Below, one piece after another: positions 1 to 12,211 of a stretch of 64,000 nt of DNA (its first letter is position 1; each line of letters opens with the position of its first letter). The stretch comes from Progne subis subis (taxonomy: Eukaryota > Chordata > Aves > Passeriformes > Hirundinidae), in contig JAKJHU010000167.1 in NCBI GenBank assembly GCA_022316685.1, positions 1 through 64,000 of the forward strand. Reading direction: 5' to 3'. The notes beneath the pieces were generated by a model that saw only the letters and a program-made list of their open reading frames with translations, was not told where the DNA came from and ran no database searches. Both the position numbers and the translations under genes were made by a program.

Positions 1-321
1 AAATGCAATTTGCTCTCTGTAATTCAATTCCAAGTAGGAGGGAAATCACATTTTCTCCTATTGAAGTGCATCCCTGGCCTGCACTGGGGCTGAGGGGGAT
101 CAGAGGACGGGGGGTGCTGGGGCTGGCTGGGGGGGTGAAGGCAGAGGCTGCCAGAGGCTCTGGGAGCACCAGGGAGCTGGGTCCTGCCCAGCCCATTCGT
201 CTTTGGGGCGTCCTGGCTGGAGGGCTTGTGCAAGGGAGATGCTCTCAGGCCTCAGTGTGCCGCTCCCAGGCAGCTGCCTCGAGTTCCCAGAGTGGGGGAC
301 GCACTGCGGGGTGCTCCAGGA

Positions 322-383
322 CAGGGGGAGCAGGGGGAGCATGGGGAGCAGGGGGAGCAGGGGGAGCAGGGGGAGCAGGGACC
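322..383. repeat. Short minisatellite, 9-bp unit
   Basis: About seven copies of GGGGGAGCA in a GALNT5 intron. Positions 1-640 otherwise show intron sequence with no further exon that I can support. Confidence 0.8.
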
Positions 384-640
384 TGCCCTGCCCAGTGCCT
401 CCCATTTCAGCTGGTGCCAACCCTGCCTTGCGAGGCTCCCACCCTCTGCCAAGTCCAGCCCTTAAAAATTTAGGAATGAAGTAATTAATCCCCCACCGCT
501 GGTTCTCCAGGAAAATGCTGTCTCTGGTGAGCTCCAGAGCTGGCGGCAGGGCACAGGGAGCCGCGCCCCGCGCCCAGATGTCCACCGCCCGTGGCAGCGG
601 GTGGCAGCGGGTGACTCGGTCGCTCTGTGCCCCTCTGCAG

Positions 641-3600
641 AGTACCTGAAGGAGCGGCTGGACGCGTACATGTCGCGGTTCCCCAAGGTGAAGATCCTGC
701 GCCTCAAGGAGAGGCACGGCCTGATCCGCGCCAGGCTGGCGGGAGCCCAGATCGCCAAAGGTGGGACGGGAGCCGTGCTCCAGCCCGGGGGACCCCGGAG
801 TGCGGGCATCCCTCTGCAGCGCTGCGCTCGTCCGTCCCAATGCGCCGAGGGGCTCCCTTGGGCAGGAGCTGCAGCCCCAGCCAGTGTGTCAGCACCGAAG
901 TGGCCATTTCTGTCAGGAGCTGACAGAAACGCCCCTGGCTGCGGCTGGGCAGGTCTGGGGAGCCAAGGAGGGCTGTGGCCGCCGTCAGCAGTGCAGGAGA
1001 TCAGGATATTTGGACACACAATCAATATGATTGAGTTCAAGCTATTTATTGCTTATTATTTATTGTTTACATTAAGCTACAGTTATAGATTTAAGGTGTT
1101 TGTTCATGGTTCATGAACATGGTTCATGAACGTGGTTACGCATTATTTGTTTTTTTTTTTTTCTTGTCTTGTCTATGTGTTTAGCACGCTCTTTTTAGGA
1201 CGCTTAATTGGTTAAAGTTTATTATTATGTTGAGCCTCTTTTATTTAGGTTTTGCATTTGTGGTTTTTGGTTTCTCAGGTTTTTTGTTTTTAATTAGTCT
1301 TGTTTTTGTTTAGTAACTTTGATGAATTTTTGAGAGTTTTGATAACGATAACTACAGGCAGTTTGATAAAAATATTTACAGTTTGATCGGTAGACAGGAT
1401 GCCTTAAGTTATGCAGATACATTGCTACACCGCAGCACCCTGAGCACACAGGGTGCCCGGGGAACTGCTCACAGGGGCTGGGGAGGAGTTCCCGAGGGCT
1501 GATCCTCCCCACCCGTGCCACAGGCGCTGTCCTGACCTTCCTGGACTCGCACGTGGAGTGCAACGTGGGGTGGCTGGAGCCGCTGCTGGACAGGATCCGC
1601 CTGCGCCGCACCAAGGTGGCCTGCCCCGTCCATCGAGGTCATCAGCGACAAGGACATGAGGTGAGGGAGCTCATCCCTGGGGAGGGAGCTCATCCCTGGG
1701 GAGGGAGCTCATCCCTGGGGAGGGAGCTCATCCCTGGAGAGAGAGCTCAACCCTGGGGAGAGAGCTCATGCCTGGGGAGAGAGCTCAACCCTGGAGAGAG
1801 AGCTCATCCCTGGGGAGGGAGCTCATCCCTGGGGAGGGAGCTCATCCCTGGGGAGAGAGCTCATCCCTGGGGAGGGAGCTCATCCCTGGGGAGAGAGCTC
1901 ATCGCTGGGGAGGGAGCTCATCCCTGGAGAGAGAGCTCATCCCTGGGGAGAGAGCTCAAACCCTGGGGAGGGAGCTCATCGCTGGGGAGAGAGCTCAACC
2001 CTGGGGAGGGAGCTCATCGCTGGGGAGAGAGCTCATCACTGGGGAGAGAGCTCAACCCTGGGAGGGAGCTCATCCCTGGGGAGGGAGCTCATCCCTGGGG
2101 AGAGAGCTCAATCCCTGGAGAGAGAGCTCATCCCTGGGGAGAGAGCTCATCCCTGGGGAGAGAGCTCATCGCTGGGGAGGGATATCATCCCTGGAGAGAG
2201 AGCTCAACCCTGGGGAGAGAGCTCATCCCTGGGGAGGGAGCTCATCCCTGGGGAGAGAGCTCATCCCTGGGGAGGGAGCTCATCGCTGGGGAGGGAGCTC
2301 AACCCTGGGGAGGGAGCTCATCGCTGGGGAGAGAGCTCATCCCTGGGGAGGGAGCTCATCCCTGGGGAGAGAGCTCATCCCTGTGGAGGGAGCTCATCGC
2401 TGGGGAGGGAGCTCAACCCTGGGGAGGGAGCTCATCGCTGGGGAGAGAGCTCATCGCTGGGGAGAGAGCTCATCCCTGGGGAGAGAGCTCATCGCTGGGG
2501 AGAGAGCTCATCGCTGGGGAGAGAGCTCAACCCTGGGGAGAGAGCTCATCGCTGGGGAGGGAGCTCATCCCTGGGGAGAGAGCTCATCGCTGGGGAGAGA
2601 GCTCATCCCTGGGGAGGGAGCTCATCGCTGGGGAGAGAGCTCATCCCTGGGGAGAGAGCTCAACCCTGGGGAGAGAGCTCAACCCTGGGGAGGGAGCTCA
2701 TCCCTGGGGAGAGAGCTCATCCCTGGGGAGAGAGCTCATCCCTGGGGAGGGAGCTCATCGCTGGGGAGAGAGCTCATCCCTGGGGAGGGAGCTCATCCCT
2801 GGGGAGAGAGCTCATCCCTGGGGAGAGAGCTCATCCCTGGGGAGGGAGCTCATCGCTGGGGAGAGAGCTCATCCCTGGGGAGGGAGCTCATCCCTGGGGA
2901 GGGAGCTCATCGCTGGGGAGAGAGCTCATCCCTGGGGAGGGAGCTCATCGCTGGGGAGAGAGCTCATCCCTGGGGAGGGAGCTCATCCCTGGGGAGAGAG
3001 CTCATCCCTGGGGAGGGAGCTCATCCCTGGGGAGGGAGCTCAACCCTGGGGAGGGAGCTCATCGCTGGGGAGAGAGCTCAACCCTGGGGAGGGATATCAT
3101 CCCTGGGGAGAGACCTCGTCCCTGGGGAGGGAGCTCATCCCTGGTGAGAGAACTCATCCCTGGGGAGGGAGCTCATCCCTGGGGAGAGAGCTCATCGCTG
3201 GGGAGAGAGCTCATCGCTGGGGAGAGAGCTCATCCCTGGGGAGGGAGCTCATCCCTGGGGAGGGAGCTCGTCTCTGGCAATCTCACAAAATTGAGCAAAA
3301 CCTGTCTGGGACCACCAGTGCAGGCAGTGGGTCCGTGACTCCAGACCCCCTCATGGCCTCCAGCAGCTTTCCACAGGGGACACAGAATATTGCTGACTCC
3401 AGGAATTAACATCAGCCATGGATGTGGCCCGTGTTCATCACACACCATTTCGGTTTTTCACAACTTTTAGTACATGAAGAGGATTCCTGATGAAATTTGC
3501 TAAAATCCTGGTTTAATTACCTACAGTTATTCATCTTCCCTCATTAGGGGTGACATTTTAATCAGGAATGTGACTCAGAATTAGTCAGCCCAATCTTTTC

Positions 3601-6600
3601 TCTCTTTAGTTACATGACCGTGGACAACTTCCAGCGTGGGATTTTTACTTGGCCAATGAATTTTGGATGGAGGCAGATTCCACAGGAGGTCATTGAGAAA
3701 CATAATATCAAGGAGACTGATATAATAAGGTAAAAAACAAGAAGCGAGAGCTTTGCAAACCAGCCTGCTCCTCTGGTAATAATTTAGCAGCAAAAACTCC
3801 TTTGAGGCCAAAAGTTGCTCTTCTGTGTCCAAAACTGTGCTTTCCAGGACAGCTGAGGCACAGGAATTCCCCAATCAGGGATGGGCAAAGCTCAGGATGC
3901 CTTTCCCCGACACACGGCCCTGCAGACGTGTCAGCCACGAGAGCATTCCACTGCCTTTTCCCCTTCCCTGCCCCATTCCAGCTTCCAGGCCAGGTGAGGC
4001 CACCCAAACGCCCTCCCTGTGCCGGGCACTGACACCCCGTGCTGCCTCTCTGTTCCCAGGTGCCCCGTCATGGCAGGTGGCCTGTTCTCCATCGACAAGA
4101 AGTACTTTTTTGAGTTGGGAACGTACGATCCAGGACTGGATGTCTGGGGAGGGGAGAATATGGAGATTTCGTTCAAGGTATGGCACTGTCACACAGCTGT
4201 ACCCCTGCCGGCCTGGGCGAGTGCTGGGGCTCAGGCAGGGGCTCCCTGTCCGTGCTGGGCACCCCACGTCCCCGGGCAGCCGAGCTCCTGCTCCTCTCTC
4301 GGCTGGCGCAGAGCCGGCGCCCGCCGGCCGCTCGTGTCCCTATCGCCGACCTCTGTTCCTCAGGTCTGGATGTGCGGAGGAGAGATCGAGATAGTTCCGT
4401 GCTCCAGAGTCGGGCATATTTTCAGGAATGACAATCCCTATTCCTTCCCAAAAGACCGTGTGAGGACGGTGGAGAGGAACCTGGCCCGCGTGGCAGAGGT
4501 GTGGCTGGACGAGTACAAGGAGCTGTTCTACGGGCACGCGTACCACCTGCTCCGCAGCGACCTGCGCCTCGGAGACCTGAGCCAGCAAATCCAGCTGCGG
4601 AAGAAGCTCCGGTGCGAAAGCTTCCGGTGGTACCTGGAGAACGTCTACCCCGACCTGGAGGCTCCCCTGGTTAAAGCCAGCGGGCTGGTAGGTGCCCGGG
4701 GGCTCCGCTGTGCTCAGGGGGAGGCTGTGCCCCGGGCAGCAGGCTGCATAGCTGATAGGGCACAGGGATAACAGAGTGCTGCATAGCTGATAGGGCACAG
4801 GGATAACAGAGTGCTGCATAGCTGATAGGGCACAGAGATAACAGAGTGCTGCATAGCTGATAGGGCACAGAGATAACAGCATTCTGGATAGCTGATATGG
4901 CACAGACGTCTGGATGCCAGAGCATTTCTCTGAAGAAATAGGTCACACACAGAAGGGATCATTTCCCCCTGGAGACCAGTCTGGGTGTTTGGGTGCCAGG
5001 ACAGGATGTGTCCCTGGGGTAGGATGTGCCCCAGGGTCTGTAGGGCCGGGGTCTGTAGGTGCCGGGTCCATAGGGTCAGGGTCTGCAGGTTCAGGCTCTG
5101 CAGGTTCAGGGTCTGTAGATTCAGGGTCCATAGATTCAGGCTCTGCAGGTTCAGGGTCTGTAGATTCAGGGTCCATAGATTCAGGCTCTGCAGGTTCAGG
5201 GTCTGTAGCACGGCTCCGCCGCCAGCAGAGCGCAGCAGCCGCTCGCGTTCCCGGCGCTGCGGGCCGGGAGGAGGAACCGGCACCGCTCCGGGCACGGAAC
5301 CTGCGCCTCGCCGGGGGCAGCGGGCAGAGGAGACTTTGAAGTCGTTTTGGATTCAACGCTGCTTCCACAAGCCCCTTGCTTGGCACCTGGTGAGTGAAAC
5401 CGGGTCAGGCTCCCCTTCTCCTCCACCACGGAACTCCAGAATGGTTTTGGTGGAAAGGGACCTTAAAGCTCAGCTTATTCCATCCCCTGCCATGGGCTGG
5501 GACAGCTTTCACTAGGCCACATTGCTCCGAGCCCCGTCCAACCCTGCCTGGTACACTCTGTTCCGCCTCCCTTAGTTATGTCAACAGCATCAACCAGAGT
5601 CCCGTGAACACAGCACGTTCAGTGCAGTGTAACATCCTCTCCCCCTTCTTGGGAATTTAGGTCTAAATCTGCATTTTCTTGCTGTTTCCCAGCTCGTTAA
5701 CGCGGCCCTGGCAGGGTGCATCGCTGTGGAAGGCACCACGCTGGCTTTCGAGGAGTGTGATGTTAACAACGCGGTAAGGACAGCCTGCGCTCACCCCGGC
5801 AGTGCCACACTGCCTGAGGCACTCGGCCTGGAGCTGCTGTGCCTCCCCGAGGTGGCCTGTCCCCTCCCGGGAGCCAGCACAGCCCTTCCCACCCGGGGAC
5901 AGGGCCGGGCGTGCCTGGGGCAGCCTGGGGCAGGAATTGCCGGCTGGCACCGCCTGTAGCCAAGCAAGTGTCAGACACAGCAAATGCAGCTGGTTAGAGA
6001 AGTCTGATGGAGCTGCGAGTCTGCACACGGAAACAGAGAAACGTTTAAATACCAGCCTGTTGTTTACGTGCAAATGCTGAGCATCCAGCTGCTCCTTAGA
6101 GCCCCCTCAGCGGCTCCAAGAGGGCCGGAGAAGGGCCCAGAGCGGCAGGACACGGGGAATGGCTCCCACTGCCAGAGGGCAGGGATGGGTGGGACATCGG
6201 GAAGGAATTCCTGCCCGGGAGGGTGGTGCAGCCCCGGCACGGGGCGCCCGGAGAAGCTGCGGCTGTCGCGGGCCAGCCCTGCCACGGAGCCTGACGGGGC
6301 CGTGTCTGCTCCCGCTCCCTCCCACAGAACCAGAAGTTCAACTACACCTGGCTGCGGCTGATCCAGCACGGGGAGCTCTGCCTCGCCCCCTCGGGCGTCC
6401 TGGGAGCCGTGGGCCTGCGCCGCTGCCAGGGCAGGAGCCGCAGCCTGGCCTGGCTGCACAGGGCGCTGGCCACCGTCCGGCCGGGGCTGGTGAGTGATGC
6501 TGCGGCTCAGCGGGACGGCCCGGGGACGAGCGCTGCCCTCCCGGACGGGTCGGTGTGCCAGGAGGGCACTGCCGGGGGGACAGCCCGGCACGGGGTGCCC

Positions 6601-8252
6601 CTCTGCTGCCCGCTCTGCCAAGGCCGCCTGTGTCCCGAGAGAGGTGCTGGTGCCCGCGTTCCTGGTGCCCCTCTGCCGGGGCTGTGTCCTCCCTGCGCCC
6701 AGCGTCCCGGCACGGGGGGACACGGGGGACACGGCAGGCACTGCCACTGCCACAGCAAAACAGCCTGGCTTGACACGGAGACCGTCAATAGCACTCAGAG
6801 GGAGACGAGGCAGCATCGATCGCCTCTCAGCTCGCAGGGGGCTGTAAAGACAGCATTTATGGAAAGGAGGAGAATGGACACTTACACTAATTGCCTGCTC
6901 TGCACAAAGAGTCATGGCTGCACCTCTGTCAGCCCGGTGGAAGCGGCTGTCCAAAATGCTCTGAAATGGCACGGTTTATTGTTGAGGAAAAAACGCTCTT
7001 CACTTAAGGAAGATAAAAACCTAGTTGAATTGCACAGTCAATATAAAGACAATTTCCTGTTCCCTTCGGTTTTTTCAGCCTGAGGTGTTGAATGCCAGAA
7101 TGCCACAGTATCACCTTGGGTCCTTAGGGAAAAATACAGGGAAAATTTTATCCATTTACTGAAAATTGCGAAATTGTCATTTCACTTTATGAGAAATATG
7201 CAGAAATACCCAGGAAGATGTACGGGGCACGGGTAGGTCTTGTCTCCCATTCCAGCCTGATTTCTCAGCTGAGGGTGAGATGGATCTGGTGGTGCTCTTT
7301 TACTGGTGCCAGCAACAGGGGTCTGAGGAGAGCACGTGGCTGCTGCCTAAAGGAGCTCCAGTGCCTTACCCTCTCCTGACATCAGGCGCTGTGTTGTCCA
7401 AGGATGTGAAGTGCAGTTCCTGTCTGCACAAAGATGCAGCTTCTGCCCAGACCCCCCTCAGGCATGTTTCACCTCGGGGTTAGTGAGCTCCTCCTGAGAA
7501 TCACCGCGGTGTGAGGAGGGGCACGGGAATGTCCCTTGCCTTGGCAGCCCCTGCAGCGTCACCTGGCAGGGGTTGGAGAGGTCAATCCGAGCAGCTGTGA
7601 AAAGCAAAAGGACGGAGGTCGCTCGGACCCTTCCTTCTTTCAGTGCCCAGTGCACTGCCCCAGCGCCTGGGGCTGAGTTACCCCACGTCCTTTTCAGTGC
7701 GGTGACTGTGCCGAGTCCATCAGCCAACAAACCAAGGCACAGACATCAGTCTCCTGCTGCACGTTCCCTGTGGGGCAAATCCCATCCCAGGGACTCCCTC
7801 TGCGTGGCCATTCCCACACAGAGAGTGAGGGAGCTCCTCCCTGCTCCCAGTGAAGGAAAAGCCAGGAGGCACAACAGGTGTGGTGTGATCCTGGCTCAGC
7901 AACAGCTCAGGAGCCCCTGGAAGCCAGCAGAGAGATCTCAGGTATTAGGGACAAGCCAAAAGAGGGCACACCGTGAGGAGCTGGGGTTCCTCAGAGGGAA
8001 AGCGCTGCTGCTGCTGCTGCTGCAGGAGCCCTAAAGCCTGAGCACACCCTAAGCCTGAGCCCCCTAAGCCAGGCCCCCCTAAGCCCTCTCTCTCTTTCTC
8101 TGCAGACCGACCACATCATCTCAGAGCACCAGCACCTCCCGCAGCCGGCGTGCCTGGAAGTGGACCCCGCGTACAAAGCCCTGAGGGTGAGGGGCTGTGA
8201 CTCCACGAACCCTCACCAGAAGTGGCACTTTGGCAGCTACCACACGGACTGA
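641..8252 (+). CDS. GALNT5: Polypeptide N-acetylgalactosaminyltransferase 5, 3' eight coding exons (5' part outside window)
   Basis: Golgi type II membrane glycosyltransferase that moves GalNAc from UDP-GalNAc to Ser/Thr, the first step of mucin-type O-glycosylation. Coding exons read as 641-760, 1524-1660, 3610-3729, 4060-4177, 4364-4687, 5693-5773, 6328-6489 and 8106-8252, all with AG/GT borders and matching phases. Visible motifs are [16 protein letters not shown], then [17 protein letters not shown] with the metal-binding DSH, the [14 protein letters not shown] segment, [13 protein letters not shown] and the Gal/GalNAc-T motif [14 protein letters not shown]-terminal ricin-like lectin region follows (exons from 5693; [14 protein letters not shown]), ending in TD and a TGA stop at 8250-8252. 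About 401 residues are present; the stem and early catalytic exons lie upstream of the window. Exon 1524-1660 has one extra base that breaks the frame (listed separately). The call of GALNT5 over GALNT3 or GALNT6 rests on lectin-domain similarity and on ERMN, CYTIP and ACVR1C next door. Confidence 0.9.
1524..1660 (+). other. GALNT5: GALNT5 exon with a one-base frame disruption
   Basis: This exon encodes the DSH-containing part of the catalytic domain. It reads in frame through KVACPV and then needs one C removed at 1630-1631 to continue as IEVISDKDM and join the next exon in phase. Its length is 137 bases, where the exon phases on both sides call for 136. Both splice sites are good (CAG before 1524, GTGAG from 1661). 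Everything after the extra base is conserved at protein level, which suggests a sequence error or a very recent mutation. Confidence 0.8.
1662..3276. repeat. Large minisatellite, 19-bp unit, directly at a GALNT5 splice donor
   Basis: About 85 copies of GAGCTCATCCCTGGGGAGG with variants: CATCGCTG or CAACCCTG in place of CATCCCTG, and GAGAG in place of GAGGG. It starts within a few bases of the donor at 1661 and fills about 80% of the intron to 3609. Because 19 is not a multiple of three and no frame holds a stop, it gives long open frames that are not genes. Each unit has the palindrome GAGCTC (SacI site). Confidence 0.97.
4743..4908. repeat. Minisatellite, 35-bp unit
   Basis: Four good copies and one decayed copy of a unit starting GCTGCATAGCTGATAGGGCA and ending GATAACAGAGT, in the GALNT5 intron about 55 bases after the exon ending at 4687. 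Confidence 0.9.
5027..5206. repeat. Minisatellite, 15-bp unit with a 60-bp higher-order period
   Basis: Repeats of TTCAGGGTCTGTAGA and close variants (TTCAGGCTCTGCAGG, TTCAGGGTCCATAGA). The variants recur in the same order about every 60 bases. It lies in the GALNT5 intron between 4687 and 5693. Confidence 0.9.
5433..5575 (-). mobile_element. CR1 retroposon 3' fragment
   Basis: AGAATGGTTTTGGTGGAAAGG, ACCTTAAAGCTC and CCATGGGCTGGGACAGC match the 3' end of avian CR1 read on the minus strand. In a GALNT5 intron. Confidence 0.75.
6150..6275 (+). mobile_element. CR1 retroposon fragment
   Basis: GAAGGAATTCCTGCCCGGGA, GGTGGTGCAGCCCCGGCACG and GCCCGGAGAAGCTGCGGCTG follow the CR1 pattern upstream of its 3' tail, on the plus strand, about 50 bases before the exon at 6328. 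Confidence 0.6.
6490..8105. other. Last GALNT5 intron, no gene seen
   Basis: About 1.6 kb of intron. The first 300 bases are GC-rich with short GGGGACACG-type repeats near 6715; the rest is unique. A short CTG run (seven copies, near 8005-8025) lies before the acceptor. Confidence 0.6.
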
Positions 8253-8489
8253 GGGCGGCCCAGCTGCACCAGGAGCGCCGTGGTGTCACTGTGGGCTCAG
8301 CCAGGACGCCGGCGTGGCTGATGGCAGCTACCAAAGGGGAAGTGCATTTCCAAATGAGAACCGAAACCTGTGATTTGATACCAGCACGTCGAGGGATGCA
8401 GCAGCACTTCTGGCGTGACAGTGCCTGGACAGATTGGCATCCTTTTCCCTCACCAGAGGGGTCTCTGGGAAAAACTCGTTTTCTCTATT

Positions 8490-8495
8490 ATTAAA
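8490..8495 (+). promoter_or_regulatory. GALNT5: Candidate GALNT5 polyadenylation signal
   Basis: An ATTAAA hexamer lies about 240 bases after the GALNT5 stop codon, in the right orientation. It is the nearest polyadenylation-like hexamer I noticed after the stop, so the 3' UTR may be short. No transcript evidence is available. Confidence 0.4.
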
Positions 8496-10084
8496 TGGAA
8501 ATATTTTTTGAAGTCCCCATCGTACTGTAAGCAAACATCCCTCAGTCCCCCCGACAGCAGCACAACCTACAGAAATACTTCCAGGGCCCTGTAAGTCTGT
8601 AAGCAGCAAACTGGGCTGCTAATTCCTCCAGCTGTTGACCAACGCATCAAAAAAATCCAGCACCGTGTCCACACTGGATCTGGCCACAGGATCCCTGTTG
8701 TGAGACAGGTGAGGATCAGGGTTCTGTGAGGACACAACTGCACATCAGTAAAGCCCATGTTTTATAGTGGCAGGTGCATGGGCGTGAGGCCTGGAGCAGT
8801 CCTGCCCTGTGCAGGGACACCCAGGACACAGGTGCCGTGCTTTCTTTGGTGGGACAGGAGATGCTGGAGCAGGGAACCAGAGGTTTATCCTGCTTCTTGC
8901 CTGCACACTCCAGGGGCCAAGCTGGAATCTCCTCACCCCGGGGCAGCCAGGTTGTCCCACCCTGGGGCTGCCAGCACCCCAGCCATGTCCCCAAGCCCCT
9001 GTGGCTCTCCGGGGGCTCTGCAGGAGCTCTGCTGCTCCCTCAGCCCAGGCTGCACGGCACAGCCCGGCTCTGCACACCCTGGACCCGCCGTCACGGGCAA
9101 GTGCTCTCTGTGCTGAGACGTTCTTCACCTCCAAAATGCATCACGTCACCGTTGGGATGGGTTTGATGGTGGAATGAATTCTGTGTGCCAAGGTTGTGAG
9201 ATCCCGAGCAGGATTTCTCCCCTGTTCCCACTGGGAATTCCTGCTGGGGGCTGCTGCTCCCTGTCCCCTGCAGGGTTGCAGTGAAGGCAGCGCTTCTCCT
9301 CCTGCCCTCTGGCCTGTGCTGAGCTCAGGCCCTGCTCCAGCACAAGCCCTTGGGGCACTGAGCACTCACTGGTGGGCACAGCCGAGCCCCGCTCCTGCCT
9401 CACACCCCTCTGCCTCTCCTTTGGGTTTGCGGAAGACCCCGGCACACCGCTGCCTCTGACGTGGTGGATCAGTGCTGACAGCCTCTGACAGGCTCAATCT
9501 GCCAAATTATTGATGTGTCCCAACAGATTTTCCCAGTTGACTCCTATTCCAACTGTCTCCCTGATTTTCTCTCCCTCCTTCCGCGCTGCTAGCCCGCAGT
9601 CACCATCAGAAAAATGACACAGGCGTTGTTCGGGCAGTCAGCTCGTATCAGGAGCATGAATTTCATCCAACTCTGTTTGCTGACATTCAATCACTCGTCA
9701 CCGAGCGGGCACCAGGCAGTCATATGTCACGGTCACATCCCATCGCCAGCCCTGTCACTCGCACGCCGCTGCCGCGCTGGGGTAAATGCTCACTTCCCTG
9801 CTGGATCTTCGCTCAGGGACTGGGGCCTGCCTGGGGCTGCTGGCAGTGAGCTGGGCCCTGCTGTGGCTCGGTACTGAGAACATTCCAACGGCACCGCTCA
9901 GCCCAGTCTTCCAGAAACGAGAGCATTTTTCCGGCAGGCTCGGCAGCCGCTGCTCCCCACGGACACCGCACCCCGGGCGGCGGCTCCGGGAGCAGCAGGG
10001 TCGGGGAGCAGGGCACCACGGCTGGAAAAACCTGTGTGTGGGATGGGGACAGGAGTCCCTGCTGTCCCCCGTGCTCAACTGGTT

Positions 10085-10275
10085 AAAAATAATAAAAATA
10101 AAAATAAAAATAAAAATAAAAATAAAAATAAAAATAAAAATAAAAATAAAAATACAAACAAAAAAATTAAAATTAAAATTAAAAATAAAAATAAAAACAA
10201 AAAAAATTAAAAAAACCAAAAAAAAAAAAAAAAAAACCACAAAAAAAAACCACAACACCAAAAACAGAATAAATG
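10085..10275. repeat. (AAAAT)n / A-rich tract
   Basis: About 14 tandem AAAAT pentamers or close variants, then impure poly-A with AAAAC and AAATT. It looks like an expanded retroposon tail or a simple repeat; no retroposon body is visible directly upstream. Confidence 0.9.
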
Positions 10276-10429
10276 AAATAAATTGTAAGAGTTGAGGCTG
10301 GTTGCCCCGAGCACAGTGTGTTAAATCTGACCAACTCGGACCCTCTCTAGGGGCTCCTCCCGAGTTACTGCCAGGCTAAACCGTAAAGCATCACCCCGGG
10401 AAGGGCTTTCAAAGCACCAGTTCCCCTGA

Positions 10430-10960
10430 TTTCTGCCCGTGGTGTCGGCTCCTCGCTGGCGCAGGGAAGGGCAGTAGCTGAGCCGCTGGTGCCGCCGCAG
10501 CTGCTGCAGATGTGGTAACAGCTGTCACCAACACTGCACAAGGCTCCGCCTCTTACTCACCCGCCGTCAGCCCGCACCCGGCACGGCACAGACGGAGAAA
10601 AAGCACTTTCGGGCTCTGGTTGCCGTGCCCCTGGTCAGCCTGGAGGCGCCTCTGCTCCAGGGGACCAGCTCCCGGATCTCCGCGTGTCCCCGGCCCCCGC
10701 CCGCCGCCCCGTGCCCGCCTGCTCCGTGCGCCCCGACCCGCGGTGGCCGGAGGTCTCTGCCCTCGCTGCCCGTGGACCCGCCGCTCACAGCACACCCACC
10801 CGAGGGGCAGCCAAGGGCGAAGGGCTCTCGGACCCCGAGCGCCCCGGCACTCTTGTTTCTTCCCCTTTTTTGCCCAGGAAAGCAGGAGAGGGCGCTGCGG
10901 GTCTCAGCTGAGCGAGCGCTGCTTCGCAGGGAAGGGGAAAAGCGAGCCCAGGATTTCTAA
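10430..10960. other. CpG-rich block of unknown role
   Basis: A GC- and CpG-rich block between two convergent 3' ends, where no promoter is expected. Open frames exist on both strands but none resembles a known protein. It could be an orphan CpG island, a noncoding RNA promoter or chance. Confidence 0.35.
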
Positions 10961-11049
10961 AACCCCTGGAGAGCCTTTCCTTCCGAAAGCTCTGGGAATG
11001 GCCGCAAAGACTGACAGAATCTGAGCGGTTTGGGTTAGACGGGAGGTAA

Positions 11050-11125
11050 AGCTGGCCTCGTTCCACGCCCCTGCCCTGGCGGGGACACCTTCCACTGTCC
11101 CAGGCTGCTCCCAGCGGCGTGGCCC
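11050..11125 (-). mobile_element. CR1 retroposon fragment
   Basis: GGGGACACCTTCCACTGTCC and CAGGCTGCTCCCAGC match the minus-strand CR1 3' region; decayed. Confidence 0.5.
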
Positions 11126-12205
11126 TGGCTGGGACACCGTGACCAGAGGGACGTGTCACCCCAGGGCAGCTGCCAGCGGGAACAGACCCGCAGTATAAGT
11201 TGGTACAAGCAAAGCTCAGAACTTGCCCGGGCCCAGGAGCAGATAAACAAACGTGAATGGCACAATGAGGGCTATGTCTGCTGGCACAATGCAGAATTGC
11301 CCTGTATTATTTTCACGTCGCCAATAAATAATTGCCTTTATGTAGAACAAGAAAAGCCAAAGCGATATTCAGTGTTGCTGGAGATGTAAAACTAATCCTT
11401 AAAAAGGCACTTAGGGCTGCAGGCGGCCGATGTCTAACTCCATCCTTACCTCCCCTCCCTTGCCAGCTGGCCTCAGCTCTCCCAGATCCTTTCTGGGATG
11501 ACAAAGCTAAGCCCCAACTCCAGACAAATCTGACTGTAAAGCTGTTTAAAAAGATTGCCACCACTCCATGGCGGTTACACAAAGGTCTTTCAAAATGGAG
11601 AAGGGCAACCTGCAGGTAAGACAAAAATAACGGATTAAATCTCACCTGGTTTTGACAAAATAAAATTTTGCAACTAAACTTAGGATGAAAATCGAGAGGA
11701 CACCGAAGAGAGTCTGACCTGGTGGCATTGGGACAACAGACGATCCCGGTGTGGCCAGGCTCACCAGCTGCGCACAGGCACAGGCAGGGAGGTGCCAGCT
11801 GAGCTGCTGCGCTCGGGGCCAGCCCAGAGCCCTGAAGATGGCAACCACTGCCCCAAAGCCACCCCAGGCTGGCCAAAGCCACCGTGGCCAAGCCAGCAGC
11901 AACAGCAGCGCCCACAGCTGCCCCTGGGCCTGGTGGCATCCTCAGCACGAGGTGGGGACAGACAGCGCTGGCAGAGAGTGGCTCTCAGGGCACCGTCAGG
12001 CACCAGGACAGACAGACTGCCAAACAGAGCCGTGCACCTGTGCCCCCCGCCCTGGCGGTGCCACACTGCCAGCTCCGCCACCGGGGCACCCAGAGCAGCC
12101 CCAGCCAGCTCCAGCCTTCCCTGGTCCCAACACGGTTCTAAAGGAAGAGAGAAAATGAGAGGATAACCCTAAAATCCAACCGGTGTGTATTTAGCAAACT
12201 GATTA

Positions 12206-12211
12206 TTTATT
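12206..12211 (-). promoter_or_regulatory. ERMN: Candidate ERMN polyadenylation signal
   Basis: TTTATT on the + strand gives AATAAA in the ERMN sense, about 190 bases after the stop codon. It sits in a short AT-rich stretch, as expected for a 3' UTR end. Confidence 0.5.

Noticed and set aside
1553..3409. Open frame of 618 residues
   Set aside because: It arises from a 19-bp tandem repeat with no stops in any frame; only the first part overlaps a real GALNT5 exon, and after the extra base that is already in the wrong frame.
10553..10795. Small open frames in the 10.5-11.0 kb GC-rich block
   Set aside because: GC-rich DNA yields random open frames; no conserved motif is recognised on either strand.
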